In this document: positions 39,541 through 42,308 of the stretch, piece by piece | Layout of the letters: every line of letters starts with the position of its first letter | Position numbering within the stretch: the first letter of the stretch is position 1 | From: a bacterium | Lineage (GTDB): Bacteria > Patescibacteriota > Patescibacteriia > SG8-24 | Assembly (NCBI GenBank): GCA_023246195.1 | Contig: JAHFIW010000008.1 | Coordinates: 1-42,308 of the forward strand | Direction: 5' to 3' | DNA: 42,308 nt | Position numbers and translations under genes: made by a program | Notes under the pieces: generated by a model | What the model saw: the letters and a program-made list of their open reading frames with translations, nothing else | Databases searched by the model: none | What the model was told of the DNA's origin: nothing

Positions 39541-39644
39541 GTGGTAGGATGGACCTACCACTTACTGCGTGGTTATGCGATTTGCAGAAATGCACATCGC
39601 GTGGAAAGCACCGCTATCTCTCCCAAGGGAGCGGTACTTTTTTT
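39541..39644 (+). ncRNA. Candidate structured small RNA with intrinsic terminator
   Basis: Three consecutive hairpins: GTGGTAGG-ATGGA-CCTACCAC; GCGATtTGCA-GAAA-TGCAcATCGC; AAAGcACCGCT...AGCGGTaCTTT + T run. Confidence 0.45.
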
Positions 39645-39681
39645 ATAAGCAAGGTGAGAAAAAGAACTTCTGCCGATCCCG

Positions 39682-40320
39682 CTACGTCATTCTACGGTAG
39701 TCCCGTACGACTCCCCGAACGACACCCTGAACGATGATGTCTTTGACGTAGAAGGGTTTCATGGTGCGGTTGGCCGGCTGCAGGCGGACGCGACCCTCTT
39801 CCTTGTAGAACCGCTTGAGAGTGGCGTTCGTGTTTTCTAGCAGCGCCACCACAGTGTCTCCGTTCTTTGGCTGCGTGGTTGCAATCACCACCACATAATC
39901 TCCAGAAAGGATGCCATCCTCGATCATTGACTCCCCTTTCACTTTGAGAACGTAGGCGTCTTCGCCTTCGTTGACCATGTCTGACGGTACCGGGAAGGTT
40001 TCGTTCGTTTCTACGGCCTCGATGGGTTCACCGGCGGTGATGAGGCCCTTGAGCGGCAGCAGCAACGCCTTGGCTGCGGACATGACCGATGACTCGACCT
40101 CGATGCTGCGGGCAGAGTCGGCGTCTCCCGTGAGGTAGCCTTTCCGCTCCAGGTTCTTGACGTGCTCGTGCACCGTGGCCGTGGACGAGATGCCGAAATG
40201 CGCTCCTATCTCCCGATACGACGGCGCGTATTCGTGATCCTTGATGTATTCGACCACGAAAGCGAGGATTTCGGATTGCTTCTTGGTGAGTTTTTCCCTC
40301 TCAGAGGCAGAAACGCTCAT
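39682..40320 (-). CDS. lexA: LexA-like SOS repressor
   Basis: LTKKQSEILAFVVEYIKDHEYAPSYREIGAHFGISSTATVHEHVKNLERKGYL; AG cleavage site (LITAGEPIEAVE); GESMIEDGILSGDYVVV. Confidence 0.93.
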   Translation of the reverse strand: MSVSASEREKLTKKQSEILAFVVEYIKDHEYAPSYREIGAHFGISSTATVHEHVKNLERKGYLTGDADSARSIEVESSVMSAAKALLLPLKGLITAGEPIEAVETNETFPVPSDMVNEGEDAYVLKVKGESMIEDGILSGDYVVVIATTQPKNGDTVVALLENTNATLKRFYKEEGRVRLQPANRTMKPFYVKDIIVQGVVRGVVRDYRRMT

Positions 40321-40468
40321 AACTTATCCACATCGTTACTTATCTGCATTCAGTATACCCGAACAAAAACCGAACGTCAAAACTCCACTGTGGACAAGTT
40401 ATATTCCGCCTTCACTGCAGCCCCTTTGCTTTGCCGATAATCGTGGTAGAATACAGCGGCAATACACT

Positions 40469-41263
40469 ATGTCGCTGGTCTTCGCCTGTATCACTGCGCA
40501 TACTCCGCTTCTCATGCCGACTATCGGCAAAGAGGGCCTTTCGGTTATTGAAAAAACGAAGAACGCGCTGCAGCAGCTTGAGCAGGACCTCTATATCGCC
40601 CAACCCGAGACCATTATCGTCATCTCCCCGCACGGCGACTCGTTGCCGGACGCGCTCTCCATCAACCTCAACTCCAAGTACGTCACCAACTTCGAGGAGT
40701 TCGGCGATCTGGTCACCAAACTGGAATGGAAGTCGGATATCATGCTGACGGATCGCATTCGCGAAGACTTCAAGGAAAAACATCTGCCGCTCGTACTTGG
40801 CAGTTCAGAATACGTCGACTACGGATGCGCGGTACCGTTGTCGTACCTTACCCAGCACCTGCCAAACGTGCGCATTGTCCCGCTGATCACCTCGCACCTC
40901 GACATGAAATCGCATCACCGCTTCGGCAAGGAGCTCAAGGACGAAATCATGAGCTCCACCAAGCGCGTGGCGGTCATCGCGTCGGCCGACCTTTCGCATC
41001 GCGTCGACAAGAATTCTCCCGACGGCCTTTCGCCGCGAGGCGTTGCCTTCGACGAGAAGGTCATGGATGTCATCACCAAGCAGGATCCCATCGCCATCCT
41101 GGACATCGACGAAGAGTGGATCAAGGAATCGCAGTCATGCGGAGCCAAAGTCATTGCGACCCTCTGCGGCATGCTCGACGAAGTCAATCACGAGGCGAAA
41201 ATCCTCTCCTACGAGAAGCCGTTCGGCGTCGGCTATCTGGTTGCCCGCATGAAAATCGGCTGA
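40469..41263 (+). CDS. Class III extradiol dioxygenase subunit B-like (LigB/MEMO-fold) protein
   Basis: MSLVFACITAHTPLLMPTIGKE...ETIIVISPHGDSLPDALSINL...VAVIASADLSHRVD; ATG at 40469. Confidence 0.8.
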   Translation: MSLVFACITAHTPLLMPTIGKEGLSVIEKTKNALQQLEQDLYIAQPETIIVISPHGDSLPDALSINLNSKYVTNFEEFGDLVTKLEWKSDIMLTDRIREDFKEKHLPLVLGSSEYVDYGCAVPLSYLTQHLPNVRIVPLITSHLDMKSHHRFGKELKDEIMSSTKRVAVIASADLSHRVDKNSPDGLSPRGVAFDEKVMDVITKQDPIAILDIDEEWIKESQSCGAKVIATLCGMLDEVNHEAKILSYEKPFGVGYLVARMKIG

Positions 41264-41298
41264 TGAGGGCACGGGTCATGCCGCGTATCGTTTACGAT

Positions 41299-41323
41299 GC
41301 CCCTTGCGAGCGGGCTTTTTTTC
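41299..41323 (+). terminator. Intrinsic terminator
   Basis: GCCC-cttgcgagc-GGGC-TTTTTTT. Confidence 0.6.
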
Positions 41324-41332
41324 TATCAAGAC

Positions 41333-42308
41333 ATGTTTGCTGCCGTCATTCCCGCGCTTAAACTCCCCCGTCAGCTTACCGGACCGTTCGATTATTCGAT
41401 TCCGGAGGGCTTAGCGCCGTCCGTCGGCGTGGGCTCGGTGGTCATCGTGCCCTGGCGCGGGCGCGCCGTCACCGGCATCGTTTTCGCATTGCGCGAGACG
41501 GCGGCAATCGACCCCAAGAAGACCAAGCCCGTCATCGCAGTCGCCGGGGCGGAGCGCGTACCTGCGGAATTGCTCTCGGCCATCGACTGGATGGCCAACC
41601 ACTACATGGCCGCGCCCGGAACCGTGGTCCGCTGCTTCTTGCCGACCGTGCCAAAGCGATCGGTATCGAAGGCTGATGACCTGCCAAAAGCACGCGTGAC
41701 GAGAAAACGAAAAGCGACCGCGTGCAAGGGAAGCGTGATTCGCTATGCGACGCCTGCTGCGAAATTCGAAGAGACCTGCCGTTTGGTGAACGCCTCTCTT
41801 GCGACAAAACGCGGTGCCATCGTGGTCGTCCCGCATGCGGAAGACGTGGTGGAAACCGTCGCGCTGATGCGTCGCGAATTCGGCGACGAGATCGTGGTGG
41901 AATGTCACGGCGAGATGGCCATGACGCCGCTGTGGAAGTCGTGGCAGCGCGCGGCGTCACCCGAACCGGTCGTCGTGGTAGGCACGCGCATGGCCGTCGG
42001 TTCGCCGGTGAGCGATCTCGGTGCCGTCATCGTGCTCGAGTCCGACAGCGCGGACCTGAAACAATACGACCAGAACCCGCGATATGACGCGCGTGCAGTC
42101 GCCCTGCATCGCGCGCGCGCAGCCGGCGCGACCATCGCCTTCATGAGCCATGCGCCACGCGCCGAGGAGTACGCGCTGGTTCGCGATGCGGGGTTCGCCT
42201 GGAAAGAAGTCGGTACCAGCGGAACGCCAGACGACATCTCCCTGGCCGAACCAGGCCGAAGCGCCCGTTCAGCCGAAGAGCGGCTCTTCACTCCCGCCGC
42301 CCATCAAG
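41333..42308 (+). CDS. priA: Primosomal protein N' (PriA) homologue, 3' truncated by the window; ATPase motifs degenerate
   Basis: MFAAVIPALKLPRQLTGPFDYSIPEGLAPSVGVGSVVIVPWRGRAVTGIV (PriA 3'BD); later VVVGTRMAVGSPVSDLGAVIVLESDSADLKQYDQNPRYDARAVALHRA. Confidence 0.8.
   Translation, partial: MFAAVIPALKLPRQLTGPFDYSIPEGLAPSVGVGSVVIVPWRGRAVTGIVFALRETAAIDPKKTKPVIAVAGAERVPAELLSAIDWMANHYMAAPGTVVRCFLPTVPKRSVSKADDLPKARVTRKRKATACKGSVIRYATPAAKFEETCRLVNASLATKRGAIVVVPHAEDVVETVALMRREFGDEIVVECHGEMAMTPLWKSWQRAASPEPVVVVGTRMAVGSPVSDLGAVIVLESDSADLKQYDQNPRYDARAVALHRARAAGATIAFMSHAPRAEEYALVRDAGFAWKEVGTSGTPDDISLAEPGRSARSAEERLFTPAAHQ

Noticed and set aside
1-42308. CRISPR arrays, tRNA/rRNA genes, transposases, integrases
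   Set aside because: No regularly spaced repeats, no T-loop GTTCRA-type cloverleaf, and no recombinase motifs were seen by eye; not a substitute for tRNAscan/Infernal.

Overview
The window is a gene-dense, moderately high-GC bacterial chromosome segment. Its small-genome style and LigB-like gene suggest Patescibacteria/CPR, but that is inference only. Housekeeping blocks: UvrD-like helicase-nuclease, thermonuclease, DciA-like, mreB-mreC-mreD-mrdA, greA, lysS, serS, alr-ddl-ftsQ, ftsH, M23 hydrolase-gltX, TagA/WecG, CIRCE-clpB, lexA, a LigB-like gene and a partial priA. An accessory island at about 9.7-20.6 kb holds an SDH/ClpP-like protease, a HIGH-type nucleotidyltransferase, a DUF3892 protein, a probable fic-hsdM-hsdS-hsdR operon with a perfect inverted repeat at the fic start, and a two-TM protein with a caspase/CHAT-like GHG...C dyad. 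The most notable locus is a three-gene minus-strand cassette (22450-24791): a thymidylate-synthase-fold protein with Asp at the position equivalent to E. coli ThyA Asn177 (a (d)CMP-hydroxymethylase signature), a Ham1-type NTP pyrophosphatase with an extra N-terminal domain, and a small P-loop nucleotide kinase. It functionally resembles the phage T4 hydroxymethylcytosine pathway (gp42/gp56/gp1). Other points of interest are a PriA homologue with degenerate Walker A and DEEH motifs, an unannotated three-hairpin RNA candidate near 39.54-39.64 kb, and perfect DnaA boxes in two promoter regions. All calls come from reading the sequence and the supplied translations. No database search was run.
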